Assembly: GCF_009604375.1 (NCBI RefSeq)
Contig: NZ_WEGH01000004.1
Coordinates: 124,001 to 188,000 of the forward strand
DNA: 64,000 bases
Source: Actinomadura macrotermitis
Lineage (GTDB): Bacteria > Actinomycetota > Actinomycetes > Streptosporangiales > Streptosporangiaceae
Reading direction: 5' to 3'
A program made the translations under genes and the position numbers. This document shows, piece after piece, positions 13,914 to 24,508 of this stretch (the first letter of the stretch is position 1; each line of letters begins with the position of its first letter). A model generated the notes under the pieces. The model was not told where the DNA came from and made no database searches. It was given only the letters and a program-made list of their open reading frames with translations.

Positions 13914-15263
13914 ATGGTCCACGGGCTCCTCGGCGGGCGCTACGAACTGACGGCCCAGCTCGGCCGCGGCGGGATGGGGCAGGTGTGGGCCGCCGCCGAC
14001 CGGCGGACCGGCGGGCGGGTGGCGGTCAAGCTGCTCACCCACGAGACCATCGCCGGCCGCAGCGACCCCGCCGAGCTCATCCGCCGCTTCTCCCGGGAGG
14101 TCTCGGTGACCTCGGGGTTCTCCCACCCGGGCGTGCCCGCGGTGCACGACACCGGCATCTACGAGGGCGGCCTCTACCTGGTCATGGACCTGGTGGAGGG
14201 GCGCACCGTCGACGCGCTGGTGGCCGAGGAGGGGCCGCTCCCGGCCGGGACGGCCGCCGCCGCCGGGGTGCAGATCTGCGCGGTGCTCGCCCACGCGCAC
14301 GCGCGCGGGCTGGTGCACCGCGACATCAAGCCGCAGAACCTCATGGTCACCCCGGACGGCACCGTCAAGGTGCTGGACTTCGGCATCGCCTCGGTGCTCG
14401 ACACCGACACCAAGATCACCCAGACCGGGGCGGCGCTCGGCACCGTCGCCTACATGTCGCCTGAGCAGGTGCGCGGCGAGCCGGTCGGCCCCCGCACCGA
14501 CCTGTACGCCCTCGGCTGCGTGCTGTACGAGATGCTCGCCGGACGCCGGGTGTTCAGCGGCGTCTCCCCGCATTCGCTCGGCTACCAGCACCTGGAGCGC
14601 GCACCCGAACCGATCGGCCGCGCCGACGTCCCGGTCGACCTGGAACGGCTGATCCTGCAGATGCTCGCCAAGGACCCGGCGCAACGGCCCACCGGGGCCG
14701 AGGAGGTGCGCGCGCGGCTGCTGCCGCACGCCGCCGGCGCCCGGGCGCTGACCGTCCCGCCGCCGCGCCTGGACGTCACGGCGCTGCCCGCCGGCGCGTC
14801 GGCCCGGACCCTGCCGCCGGTGACCACCGTCCCGCCCATGACCGCCGTGCCGCCCCCGCCGGGATTCCCGCCGCCGATCCCGCAACCTCTCCCCTACACC
14901 GGCCACCACCCAGTGCAGCAGCAGCGGCTCGGCGTCGGCTGGCACCTGCTGCACAGCCTGTGGGTGCTGCCGACGTTCTCCATCGGGATGCTGCCGTGGG
15001 CGGCGTTCCTGTACATCGGCATCCGGCACCGCCACCGCGTCTGGCTCGCCACGGCGCTGGCCTACCTGGCGCTGACGATCGCGATGCTGGTCGTGATCGT
15101 CACCACCCCGGACTCCGAACTGGGGCCGAACGGCAACCCGGTCGCGGCGATGACGTTCCTGATCGTGATGACGCTGGTCCCGCCGGTGCACGCCTTCCTC
15201 GTCAACATCCAGCGCCTGCGGCTGCGCGCCCAGCCCCCGCCGCACCACCACCGCCGGCGCTGA
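13914..15263 (+). CDS. Membrane Ser/Thr protein kinase
   Basis: 449 aa from the ATG at 13914 (GTG 13881 possible). The Hanks-type kinase domain covers residues 1-270, with the glycine loop LGRGGMGQVW, catalytic Lys in VAVKLL, HRDIKPQN, DFG and a GTVAYMSPEQ activation end. A Pro-rich linker (PPPPGFPPPIPQP) leads to a C-terminal membrane domain with about three hydrophobic helices (SIGMLPWAAFLYIGI, LAYLALTIAMLVVIV, MTFLIVMTLVPPVHAFL) ending in a His/Arg tail. There is no PASTA or large extracellular sensor. Substrate unknown; transcribed away from the tail operon. Confidence 0.9.
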   Translation: MVHGLLGGRYELTAQLGRGGMGQVWAAADRRTGGRVAVKLLTHETIAGRSDPAELIRRFSREVSVTSGFSHPGVPAVHDTGIYEGGLYLVMDLVEGRTVDALVAEEGPLPAGTAAAAGVQICAVLAHAHARGLVHRDIKPQNLMVTPDGTVKVLDFGIASVLDTDTKITQTGAALGTVAYMSPEQVRGEPVGPRTDLYALGCVLYEMLAGRRVFSGVSPHSLGYQHLERAPEPIGRADVPVDLERLILQMLAKDPAQRPTGAEEVRARLLPHAAGARALTVPPPRLDVTALPAGASARTLPPVTTVPPMTAVPPPPGFPPPIPQPLPYTGHHPVQQQRLGVGWHLLHSLWVLPTFSIGMLPWAAFLYIGIRHRHRVWLATALAYLALTIAMLVVIVTTPDSELGPNGNPVAAMTFLIVMTLVPPVHAFLVNIQRLRLRAQPPPHHHRRR

Positions 15264-15355
15264 CCGCCGACTGCCTTTACAAAGTAGAGCAGTGCCGGGA
15301 GGACCAACCTTCCCCAGGGCCGCCGCGTCCCACTTTCGGGATCTTGAGGGGAGCC

Positions 15356-16975
15356 GTGGTGGCGGAGTGGCGGGTCGCTGGATTCGACGAGGTCAGGGAG
15401 CTCGGCCGGGGCGCGCAGGGGCGGGTGGTGCTGGCCCGGCACGCCGTGCGGGGCACCCCGGTCGCGATCAAGTACCTGGCGGCGGGGGCGCCGGAGGCGG
15501 CGCGGGAGATGTTCCGGCGCGAGGCGCGGCTGCTCGGGCAGGTGCGCGATCCGCATGTGGCGCGGTTGTACCGGCTGGTGGAGAGCGAGCAGGGCCTGGC
15601 GATCGTGATGGAGGCCGTGGACGGCGTCTCCTTCAAGGAGATCCTCGGCCGGTACGGCACCCTTGAGCCCGAGGCGGCGCTGGCCGTGCTGAAGGGGTCG
15701 CTGCGCGGGCTGGCCGCCGCGCACGCCGCGGGCGTGGTGCACCGGGACTACAAGCCGGCCAACGTGATCGTCCCGGCGGACGGCAACAGCAAGCTCATCG
15801 ACTTCGGCGTCGCCACCCTGGACGGCGCCGCGTCCCGCTCCGGCACTCCGGTCTACATGGCGCCCGAGCAGTGGCGCGGCGAACCCGCGAGCCCCGCGAC
15901 CGACGTGTACGCCGCGACCTGCGTCTTCTACGAGTCGGTCACCGGGGAGCGGCCTTACACCGGCGATGTGCGCGACGGGCACCTGAACCGGCCCGTCCCG
16001 GTCGAGCGGGTGCCCGGTGTGCTGCGGCCGCTGGTCGAGCGCGGCATGGCCAAGGATCCGGCGGGCCGGCCGGCGGGTGCCGCGGCGTTCGTCGGCGAGC
16101 TGGAGGAGCTGGCCCGCGGCGCCTACGGGGCGGACTGGGAGTCGCGCGGTGTCCGCGCCCTGGCCGGGTCGGCCGTCGCGCTCGCCGCGTTGTTCCCGCT
16201 CGCCGCGGGGCTGGCACCGGGTGCCGCCGCCGGTGGCGCGGGCGGTTCGGGGGTTCTCGCCGTCCTCGGCACCAAGGCCGGGATCGCCGTCGCGGGCGCG
16301 GCCGTCGTCGGCGCGACGGCGGCGGGCGGCTACGGCGTGTACGCGGCCACCAGGCCCGACGCGCCCCGCAAGCGGCCCGCCGCCGTGTCGTCCGCTCCCC
16401 CGGCCGCGCCGCTCGTATTCGGCAAATTCCGCACCGCCGGGCCGATCGGGTGGAAGGTGAAGCGGCTGCGCGACTGGAGCAGGGAGGACAAGGCCCTGAC
16501 CGGCAGTTACCGCGTCGATCTGGCGCCCACCTGCCCGGCCGCGGCGAAGGACCGTCAACTGACCGACTTCCAGGACAAGTACGAGTACACGACCCAATGC
16601 GCCGGTTTCGCTGTTCTCGGCAACGACTGGATCCGGCCCTCGGAGAACCGCTCCATCCAGTCCTATGACCCGAAGTACCCTTTCATCCCCGGCACCGACC
16701 CCTCGCACGTCTGCCCGCCCGCTCCGGCCAAGTACCACCAGCTCGCGGTGACCCCCGGCAGCGAGTACAAGCGGCTCAAGAACGAGCTCCGCCCGGTCGG
16801 GGCGCACCAGGCGCAGTACTTCGAGTGGCGGCTGGTCTGCGCCGACAACCAGAACCGGCCGGCGGTGTCGTTCGTGCAGCGGCTCTGGTACCTGCCCGAC
16901 TCCAAGATCCTTATTGTGGACGAGTGGAACACCCCCGGTCTCGACGAGATCTTGAAGAAGGCCGCCTGGACGTGA
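15356..16975 (+). CDS. Membrane Ser/Thr protein kinase with extracytoplasmic domain
   Basis: 539 aa from GTG 15356 (GAGGGG upstream). The kinase domain spans about 1-265: ELGRGAQGRVVLARH, VAIKYLA, HRDYKPAN (Tyr replaces the usual Ile/Leu), DFG, SGTPVYMAPEQWRG. Transmembrane segments lie around 270-345 (Ala/Gly-rich). After an RKRPAAVSS linker comes an approximately 180-aa outer domain with several cysteines (APTCPAAAK, YTTQCAG, SHVCPPAP, RLVCADNQ), which probably forms disulfides and acts as a sensor. The last codons overlap the next gene (GTGA), so the two are translationally coupled. Confidence 0.9.
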   Translation: MVAEWRVAGFDEVRELGRGAQGRVVLARHAVRGTPVAIKYLAAGAPEAAREMFRREARLLGQVRDPHVARLYRLVESEQGLAIVMEAVDGVSFKEILGRYGTLEPEAALAVLKGSLRGLAAAHAAGVVHRDYKPANVIVPADGNSKLIDFGVATLDGAASRSGTPVYMAPEQWRGEPASPATDVYAATCVFYESVTGERPYTGDVRDGHLNRPVPVERVPGVLRPLVERGMAKDPAGRPAGAAAFVGELEELARGAYGADWESRGVRALAGSAVALAALFPLAAGLAPGAAAGGAGGSGVLAVLGTKAGIAVAGAAVVGATAAGGYGVYAATRPDAPRKRPAAVSSAPPAAPLVFGKFRTAGPIGWKVKRLRDWSREDKALTGSYRVDLAPTCPAAAKDRQLTDFQDKYEYTTQCAGFAVLGNDWIRPSENRSIQSYDPKYPFIPGTDPSHVCPPAPAKYHQLAVTPGSEYKRLKNELRPVGAHQAQYFEWRLVCADNQNRPAVSFVQRLWYLPDSKILIVDEWNTPGLDEILKKAAWT

Positions 16976-19900
16976 CGGCCGACGCCCTGCTCGCCGAGGT
17001 CGAGCCGCTGCCGCACCGCGAGCGCCGCCGCCGGCTCGCCGCGCTGCGCGACGTCGCGGCCCTGCTGGACGACCTGAACGGGCGCGGCCACTACGAGCGC
17101 TCCCTCGCCCTGTCCGTCGCGGCGTCCGTGCGCGACGAGGCGTCGCTGGCGCACATCGCCCGCGCCGCGCACGATCCCGACGCAGGCCTCGCCGCCACCG
17201 CGGTCCACTTGGCCGTCCGGTACGGCCTGGACCCCGGGCTCGGGGACGACGCCCCGTCCGCGCTGCGCCGCGCCTTCTACCAGGCGGTCCGCAAGTGGCA
17301 CCGGGCCGGCCTCGCCGAGGCGCTCATCGAACGGACCGGCGAGCGCTGGGGCGCGGCCGAGGCGGCCGCGCTGCTGCCCGCGTGCGGCGAGGACACCGTC
17401 CGGCGCCGCCTCCCCGGCCTCGCGGACGCCGTCCCGAACTGGCGGACGCTCGGCCGCGCCCATCCCGGCCCGGTCCTCGACCACGCCGAGGGCACGCTGG
17501 CGGAACTGCCCGAGAGCGCGCTGCCTGCCTGGTGGTCCCGCTACGGCCCCGGCCTCGCGGCGGCCGCGCCGCACGCGCCGGAGCGGGTCCTCGGCCTGCT
17601 GGAGCGGTACTGGCGGACGGGCCCGTTCCCGCACGCGCTGAAACGCCGGATCGGCCTGCTGCTCGACGCCGACCGCGACCGGACGCTGCGCCTGCTGCTC
17701 GACCCCGGACGGCTGCCGGGCCTGCGCACGGTGCTCGCCCGCCGCGCCATCCGCGACCGGGTCGCCGCGTTCGGCGACGACGACGTCGCCGCCCTGGCCC
17801 GCGCCGTCCGCGACGACGAGCAGGCGCTGCGGCTGCTGCTCCGCGCGTTCCCGCCGAGCCGCCGCGAACGCGTCTTCGCCCTCGCCACGGACGGCCGGGA
17901 CCTGGCCACGGCCGTGTTCGGCGACGCCCTCCTGGACGTCCTCCCCGCCGCCGTGCGCGTCCGCGAGGCGCGCCGGATGCTCGGCCTCCGCCGGATCGCG
18001 ACCAGCCCGCGCCGCACCTGGGAGACGACCGCGTTCCTCCCCTACGACGAGGCGCTGCCCGTCCTCGGCGACCTCGCCCGCCGCCCCGACGCCGACGAGC
18101 GCGCCACCGGCTACCGGCTGCTGATCGCCTGCGCCGGCCGGGCCCGCGACCCGCGCGTGCTGACCCGGCTGCTGGAGACGCTCGGCCGCCTGCGCAACGA
18201 GCAGGACCCGGTCCGCTCGGCCGCGCTCGGCGCGCTCGCGCGCATCCCGCCCGGCCTGCTGAACGCCGACCACGCCGTGCTGGTCGCGCAGTTCACCGAC
18301 GACGCGCTGGGCGCCCGCGACTGCTCCTACGCGACCCGCTCCGCGCTCGCCGCCCTCGCCGCGCTGTTCTGCCGCCAGGGCGCCGCGCGCTCCGACGGCG
18401 ACCTGCTCGCGTTCGGCCTGGACACCTACGCCAAGGTCGCCGAGTCCGTCTCGCTCGGCCGGCTGGAAAGGACGCTGCGGCGCGGGCAGGAGCACGAGCT
18501 GGCCGCGCTGATGGCGCCGCGCCTGGAGGCCGGGCGCCGCCGCGGCGACCACCGCCTCGCGCTCGACCTCGCCGCCGCCCTCGGCCGCCGCGCGCACCGC
18601 CTGCCGGTCGTGCAGGACGCGCTGGAGGCGGCGCTGTCGGCCCGCGAGGACGCCACCGTCCGGCGGGCCGCCGCGCTCTGGCTCGCCCCGCCCGGCCCGC
18701 GCGGCGAGCGGGTGGCGCGCGTACTGGCCGGGGACGCCTCCACCATCGCCCTGCCCGAGGTGTTCGCGGCCGTCGCCTCCGAACGCACCGACCTGCTGCA
18801 CCTGGCCCTGACGGGCGCACCGCACGAGGGCCGGTTCCGGGCGCCCGTCGTCCCTCTGGCGCAGCCGTCCTGGATGCGCCGCTGGACGGCGGCGCAGCAC
18901 CGCCGCTATCTGCTCCTGCTGCGGCGCCTCGCGGGCGACGCCGGCTCCCGCGAGCACGAGCGCGTCCAGGCCGTGCACCTCATCGCGGGGGTCCCCGGCG
19001 CCGGCGTCGCGGACCTGGAGCGCCACCTGAAGTACGACGTGCTGCGCCGCGCCGCGCTGACCGCCATGCCCTGGACGTCCCGCCCGCAGGACGCGCTGCC
19101 GCTGCTGCTGTCCCATGCCTCGTCCGACGACGCGCACGTCGCGCTGTACGCGGCGGCGCGCGCCGCCCGGTACGCCGCGCCGTCCGCCCTGTCCGCCGTG
19201 CTCGCGCCGGTCATCGCCGACGGGAAGATCACCGCGCGCAAGGAGGCGCTGCGCATCCTGCTGCGCGAGCGCGTCCCGGACGCCGTGGCGGTCCTCGCCG
19301 CCGCCTGGGACGCGCCGGACCAGCACCGCGACGTGCGGGGCGCGATCGCCTCGGCGCTCCGGCCGCGCCTGGCCGACCCCGTGGCCGCGCGGATCCTGGC
19401 CGAGGCCGCCGCCGGGCCGCGCGACGTGGCCCGGCACGTCCTCGGCACGCACCCGCTGAGCCTGCCCGAGCGGCTCCGCCCCGGCTACGCCGCGCTGATC
19501 GTGCGCGTCGCCCGCTCCACCGACCCCGAGGCGCAGGCCGCCGCGATCCCGGCCCTCGGCCCGTGGGCGCCCTGGGCGCCGGACGTCACCGCCGTGCCCG
19601 CCGGGCTCGCCGCCGACCTGGACTGCGCGAACTGGCGGGAGGCGCTGCACGCCCTCGTCGCCTGCGTGGCCGGCGGGCACGGCGCGGACGACCTGGCCGC
19701 CGCCGCCTCCCGGCTGGCCGCCGCGCCCGCGCTGCCCGACGCCGGCGCCGAGCGCGACCGCCCCGCCGAGCAGCGCCTGGCGGCCCTGGCCGACCAGGTC
19801 GCGGCGCTGTCGCACCGGGATCCGCGCGGCGCGGCGCGCGTCGTCCGCGCGCTGGAGGGGCGGCTGCCCGAGCCGCTCGCCGGCCGGCTGGCCGCCGCGG

Positions 19901-20241
19901 CGCTGCGCTGGGACGACCCGTCCGCCGGGCCGGCCGTGGACGCCCTGGCCGGCCGCCGGTTCGGCGGCGTGCTGGCCGTCCGGCACGTCGCGGCCGCCCT
20001 CGCCTGGTCCGGGCCGCACCTCGGCCCCCGCCCCGACCCGGCCCTGGCGCTCCCGCACGCGGCCCGGCTCGCGGCGCGCGGCGACCTCACCGGGGGCCTG
20101 TTCGCGTGCGCGCTGGCGGGCGAGCACGGGGAGCGGGCGGGGTGGCCGGCGGAGTGGCGCGCGCTGCTGCGGGACCTGCGCGCCCACCCGCACGAGGACG
20201 TGGCGTTCGCCGCCCGCGAGATCCGCACCGCATTGGAGTAG
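16972..20241 (+). CDS. Large HEAT-like repeat protein coupled to kinase
   Basis: 1,089 aa from the GTG at 16972 that overlaps the kinase stop. The protein is almost wholly helical, Ala/Leu/Arg-rich, with repeating degenerate 35-40-aa helix pairs ending in R-x-x-A-L patterns (ARAAHDPDAGLAATAVHLAV, LARRPDADERATGYRLLIAC, ALYAAARAARYAAPSALSAV). That is the look of HEAT/ARM alpha-solenoids. No catalytic motif, signal peptide or membrane helix was found. The coupling suggests it is a scaffold, adaptor or phosphorylation target of the kinase. The repeat class is inferred by eye. A very long antisense ORF on the other strand is a codon-bias shadow. Confidence 0.75.
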   Translation: MTADALLAEVEPLPHRERRRRLAALRDVAALLDDLNGRGHYERSLALSVAASVRDEASLAHIARAAHDPDAGLAATAVHLAVRYGLDPGLGDDAPSALRRAFYQAVRKWHRAGLAEALIERTGERWGAAEAAALLPACGEDTVRRRLPGLADAVPNWRTLGRAHPGPVLDHAEGTLAELPESALPAWWSRYGPGLAAAAPHAPERVLGLLERYWRTGPFPHALKRRIGLLLDADRDRTLRLLLDPGRLPGLRTVLARRAIRDRVAAFGDDDVAALARAVRDDEQALRLLLRAFPPSRRERVFALATDGRDLATAVFGDALLDVLPAAVRVREARRMLGLRRIATSPRRTWETTAFLPYDEALPVLGDLARRPDADERATGYRLLIACAGRARDPRVLTRLLETLGRLRNEQDPVRSAALGALARIPPGLLNADHAVLVAQFTDDALGARDCSYATRSALAALAALFCRQGAARSDGDLLAFGLDTYAKVAESVSLGRLERTLRRGQEHELAALMAPRLEAGRRRGDHRLALDLAAALGRRAHRLPVVQDALEAALSAREDATVRRAAALWLAPPGPRGERVARVLAGDASTIALPEVFAAVASERTDLLHLALTGAPHEGRFRAPVVPLAQPSWMRRWTAAQHRRYLLLLRRLAGDAGSREHERVQAVHLIAGVPGAGVADLERHLKYDVLRRAALTAMPWTSRPQDALPLLLSHASSDDAHVALYAAARAARYAAPSALSAVLAPVIADGKITARKEALRILLRERVPDAVAVLAAAWDAPDQHRDVRGAIASALRPRLADPVAARILAEAAAGPRDVARHVLGTHPLSLPERLRPGYAALIVRVARSTDPEAQAAAIPALGPWAPWAPDVTAVPAGLAADLDCANWREALHALVACVAGGHGADDLAAAASRLAAAPALPDAGAERDRPAEQRLAALADQVAALSHRDPRGAARVVRALEGRLPEPLAGRLAAAALRWDDPSAGPAVDALAGRRFGGVLAVRHVAAALAWSGPHLGPRPDPALALPHAARLAARGDLTGGLFACALAGEHGERAGWPAEWRALLRDLRAHPHEDVAFAAREIRTALE

Positions 20242-20244
20242 GCC

Positions 20245-20277
20245 GGCGGCGAGACCCCGGGCCGTGGCCTCGCCGCC
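20245..20277. terminator. Bidirectional terminator between convergent genes
   Basis: 9-bp perfect arms (GGCGGCGAG / CTCGCCGCC) with a 15-nt loop, between the solenoid gene (plus) and the ABC ATPase gene (minus). Confidence 0.65.
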
Positions 20278-20283
20278 GCCGCG

Positions 20284-21107
<824 letters not shown>

Positions 21108-21111
<4 letters not shown>

Positions 21112-22148
21112 CGCGCCACCCGCCGCCGCACCAGCAGGTTCACCACGGTCGCCAGGAGCAGCATCGCGCCGAGGAAGAACTTGAACCAGTCGGGGTTCCA
21201 CTCGGCGTACACGATGCCCTTGTTCGTCATGCCGAAGATGAACGCGCCGATCGCGGCGCCGGCCGCCGAGCCGTAGCCGCCGGTCAGCAGGCAGCCGCCG
21301 ATCACCGCGCAGATGATGTAGTAGAACTCGTTGCCGACGCCCTCGCCCGACTGCACGCTGGCGAACGCGAACAGCAGGTGCATGCCGAGGAACCAGGCGC
21401 AGAACGCCACCCCCATGAACAGTGCGATCTTGGTGCGGGCGACCGGGACGCCGACGGCGCGGGCCGCGTCCGCCGCGCCGCCCGCCGCGAAGACCCAGTT
21501 CCCGGCGCGGGTGCGCAGCAGCAGCCAGGTCGCGACGGCGACGAAGAGCAGCCACCAGAACACCGTGACCGTGACGCTGACACCGCCGATGTCGACCTGC
21601 GAGGCGAACACCTTCCGGGCGGCGGCGAACCCGTCCATGTCCCGGACCGAGTCGGACGCGACGTTGCCGGTCACCGCCTTGGTCACGCCGAGGTTCGCGC
21701 CCGCCAGCATGAAGAACGTCGCGAGCGTGACGATGAAGCTCGGCAGTCCGGTCTTCACGTACAGCAGCCCGTTGAGGAAGCCGAGCGCGAGCGTCAGCAC
21801 CAGCGAGATCGCCACGCCCGCCCACACGTTCAGCGTGAGCTGGTAGGAGGTCAGCGCGGCGATCAGCGCGCTGCTGGTCACCATCACCCCGGCGGACAGG
21901 TCGAACTCGCCGCCGATCATCAGCAGCGACACCCCGACCGCCATGATGCCGAACGTCGAGCTGGCGTACAGCACCGTCGAGAACGAGCTCGCCTGCAGGA
22001 ACGCGTCGGCGACGACGGAGAAGAACACGAACAGCGCGACGGCCCCGAGCAGCGCGCCGAGCTCGGGGCGGCCGAGCAGCCGGCGCAGCGGCGAGCGCCG
22101 GGCGAGGCGCTCGTCGCCGGCCGGTCCCGCGGTGACGGCCTGCGCCAT
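21108..22148 (-). CDS. ABC sugar importer permease (RbsC-like)
   Basis: 346 aa from ATG 22148, overlapping the binding-protein stop by ATGA. There are 9-10 hydrophobic helices. Characteristic RbsC/XylH family motifs include GIMAVGVSLLMIGGEFDLSA, where the SVG..V.L..GGIDLS consensus is represented by GVSLLMIGGEFDLSAG, and GLPSFIVTLATFFMLAG. The family belongs to the carbohydrate uptake transporter-2 group. It is the membrane channel of the importer. Confidence 0.92.
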
Positions 22149-23131
22149 CAGCGGGTGCCCCGGTTCGCGAACTCCGCCAGGGACGCGGCGTTGTCCTTGG
22201 TGACGATCGCCGGGCCGGTCAGCACCGGGCGGCCGCCGCCGAGGACGTTGCCGTTGCGCTTGAACAGCCACAGCTCGTCGACGGCCTCGTAGCCCTGCAG
22301 GTAGGGCTGCTGGTCGACGGCGAACCAGATCGCGCCGGACTTGATCGAGGCGATCAGGTCCTTGTTCATGTCGAAGGTGGCGACCTTGGCCGTGCTGCCG
22401 GCGTCCTTGGCGGCGTCGACGGCGGTCGCGGCGAACGGCGCGCCGAGCGTCAGCAGCCCGTCGATGGACTTGTCGGCCTGCAGCTTGGCGGTGACGGCCG
22501 ACTTCACCTGCGGCATGTCGGTGCCCGGCACGTACAGGTTCTGCAGCTTGCCGCCGAAGGTCTTGCGCGCCCCGGCGCAGCGGCTCTCCAGCCCGACGTT
22601 GCCCTGCTCGTGCACCACGCAGAGCGCGTTCCTGCTGCCGATGCGGGCCAGCTCCTTGCCGGCGGCCTCGCCCGCGACGGACTCGTCCTGCCCGAAGTGC
22701 ACCAGCGCGCCGAGCTTGGCCGACACCTCCGCGCCCGAGTTGATCGACACGACCGGGATCTTCGCGGCGGCGGCCTTGCCGAGGACGTCCTTCAGCGCGT
22801 CGGGCTTGGCGAGGGTGACGATGATGCCGTCGACCTTCTGGTCGATCGCGGTCTGCACCAGCTGGGCCTGCTTGCCGCCGTCGGGGTCGGCCGAATAGAG
22901 CAGGTCGACGTTGTCCTTGGCCGCGGCCGCCTTCGCCCCCTTCTGGACGATGTCCCAGAACGTGTCGCCGGGTCCCGAGTGCGTCACCATCGCGACCTTC
23001 AGCCGGGGACCGCCGTCCCCGGTCGCCTTCTCCTCGGCCTTCTTGCCGCCCGAACTGCTGCACCCGCCGAGCGCCAGCGCCCCGGCGAGCACGGCCGCCG
23101 CGATCGGCGCGCCCTTGAACAAGCCTCGCAT
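22148..23131 (-). CDS. Sugar-binding lipoprotein of ABC importer
   Basis: 327 aa. Signal peptide with lipobox ALALGGC (Cys about residue 24), then a Ser/Gly/Lys linker and a type I periplasmic-binding fold (Peripla_BP_4): LKVAMVTHSGPGDTFWDIVQ, KVDGIIVTLAKPDALKDVL, IPVVSINSG, a DGLLTLGAPFAATAVDAAKD segment and FDMNKDL. The fold and operon match CUT2 importers for ribose-, xylose- or inositol-like sugars; the ligand cannot be read from sequence. It lies downstream of a dehydrogenase gene, 69 bp apart, so one operon is likely. Confidence 0.9.
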   Translation of the reverse strand: MRGLFKGAPIAAAVLAGALALGGCSSSGGKKAEEKATGDGGPRLKVAMVTHSGPGDTFWDIVQKGAKAAAAKDNVDLLYSADPDGGKQAQLVQTAIDQKVDGIIVTLAKPDALKDVLGKAAAAKIPVVSINSGAEVSAKLGALVHFGQDESVAGEAAGKELARIGSRNALCVVHEQGNVGLESRCAGARKTFGGKLQNLYVPGTDMPQVKSAVTAKLQADKSIDGLLTLGAPFAATAVDAAKDAGSTAKVATFDMNKDLIASIKSGAIWFAVDQQPYLQGYEAVDELWLFKRNGNVLGGGRPVLTGPAIVTKDNAASLAEFANRGTR

Positions 23132-23200
23132 CGGTCCTTCTCCGTTCTCCCCCGAAGAAATGGCCGACCCTAGGAGATCACATACGGGCGCGTCCGGGCC

Positions 23201-24364
23201 TCAGCGCCGCACCTCACGGGGGTCGACGGCGCGTCCCTCGCGCCGCGCCAGCTCGCACGCCTCGGCGAGGTAGAACGCCTCCAGCGCCTCCTCCGGGGGG
23301 CACGGGTTGGGCCGCTCCCCCGCCGCGACCTCGACGAACGCGCGCAGCTCGGCGTCGTAGGCGGCGGCGAACCGGTCCAGGAACCCGGTGTAGGGGGACG
23401 CGGCGGGCCCGCCGCCGGGCAGGGGCGTGACGGGCGTCCGCTCGTCCAGGCCCGCCACGACGCTGTCGCGGGAGCCGAACAGCTCCAGCCGCACGTCGTA
23501 GCCGGCGGCGTTGTAGCGGGTCGCGGCGAGGAGGCAGAGCGCGCCGTCGTCCAGCACGAGCAGGGCGGCGCCGGTGTCGACGTCGCCGCACTCGCGGAAC
23601 ACCGCGTCGCCGAGGTTCGCGCCGACGGCCATCACCTGCACCACGCTCCGGCCCGTCACGTACCGGACGGAGTCCAGGTCGTGGATCAGGCAGTCGCGGA
23701 ACAGCCCGCCCGACGTCGGGACGTAGGCGGCCGGCGGCGGGGCCGGGTCCAGGCCGCAGGAGCGCAGCGTGTGCAGGCGCCCGAGCCGCCCGGACGCCAC
23801 GGCCTCGCGCGCCGCGACGTACCCGGCGTCGAAGCGCCGCTGGAACCCGACCTGCACCGGCACTCCGGCATCGGCCGCCGCCGCCGCCATGATGTGGAAC
23901 GTTCCATCGAGGTCCGCGGCGAGCGGCTTCTCGCAGAAGACGGGAATCGCGGCCGCGACGCCCCGCCGCACCAGATCCGCGTGCGCGTCCGTCGCGGCGG
24001 CGACGACCAGGGCGTCCACCTGCCCGAACAGCTCCGCCACATCGTCGACCGCGACGACCCGGGCCCGCCCGGCTCCGGCGGCGAGCGGCCCGGCGGGCAC
24101 GGGCCCGATGGACGTGGATCCGGCGGAGCCGGCGGGCGCGGACCCGGCAGATGCGGATCCGGCGCGCACCGGCACGGGAGAAGCGGGCTCGGGGGCGCGG
24201 GCCGGGTCGTGTCCGCCGGCCGCGGCGGTGAGGCGGGCGGCCAGGCCGTGGGCTCTGGCGGGGTCGGCGTCGGCGACGATCAGGGTCTCCGTCTCGGGCA
24301 GCGCGCTCAGGGCGGCGGCGTGGCGCGCACCGATGCGCCCCGCGCCGGCCAGTCCGATCCTCAT
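23201..24364 (-). CDS. Gfo/Idh/MocA-family dehydrogenase (IolG-like)
   Basis: 387 aa. The Rossmann motif GLAGAGRIGARHAAAL opens the protein. EKPLAADLDG carries the conserved catalytic Lys, and LIHDLDSVRYVTG has the His/Asp pair of inositol 2-dehydrogenase-type enzymes. It oxidises a sugar or polyol using NAD(P). Its position before a CUT2 importer suggests uptake and first oxidation of the same substrate, plausibly myo-inositol or a rhizopine-like compound. Oddity: an approximately 50-aa Pro/Ala/Gly/Ser low-complexity insertion (about residues 52-100) interrupts the Rossmann fold. Confidence 0.9.
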   Translation of the reverse strand: MRIGLAGAGRIGARHAAALSALPETETLIVADADPARAHGLAARLTAAAGGHDPARAPEPASPVPVRAGSASAGSAPAGSAGSTSIGPVPAGPLAAGAGRARVVAVDDVAELFGQVDALVVAAATDAHADLVRRGVAAAIPVFCEKPLAADLDGTFHIMAAAAADAGVPVQVGFQRRFDAGYVAAREAVASGRLGRLHTLRSCGLDPAPPPAAYVPTSGGLFRDCLIHDLDSVRYVTGRSVVQVMAVGANLGDAVFRECGDVDTGAALLVLDDGALCLLAATRYNAAGYDVRLELFGSRDSVVAGLDERTPVTPLPGGGPAASPYTGFLDRFAAAYDAELRAFVEVAAGERPNPCPPEEALEAFYLAEACELARREGRAVDPREVRR

Positions 24365-24508
24365 GGGTCCCCTCCCGGTCGGCGGTTGGGTGGGCCCCGA
24401 GTGTGCTGGAGCGTTCCAGGGCCGTCAACGCCCGGCCCTTCCCCCGGAGGGGATAAGTAGCCGTCCGAAAGGCGTGCCAGTCGGCCCACCAAGCGCTAGT
24501 TTGACTCC

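Noticed and set aside
16663..20193. Very long minus-strand ORF (1,176 aa) opposite the solenoid gene
   Set aside because: It is an antisense shadow of high-GC codon use: Gln/Arg/Gly/Val-rich without motifs, while the plus frame is coupled to the kinase.
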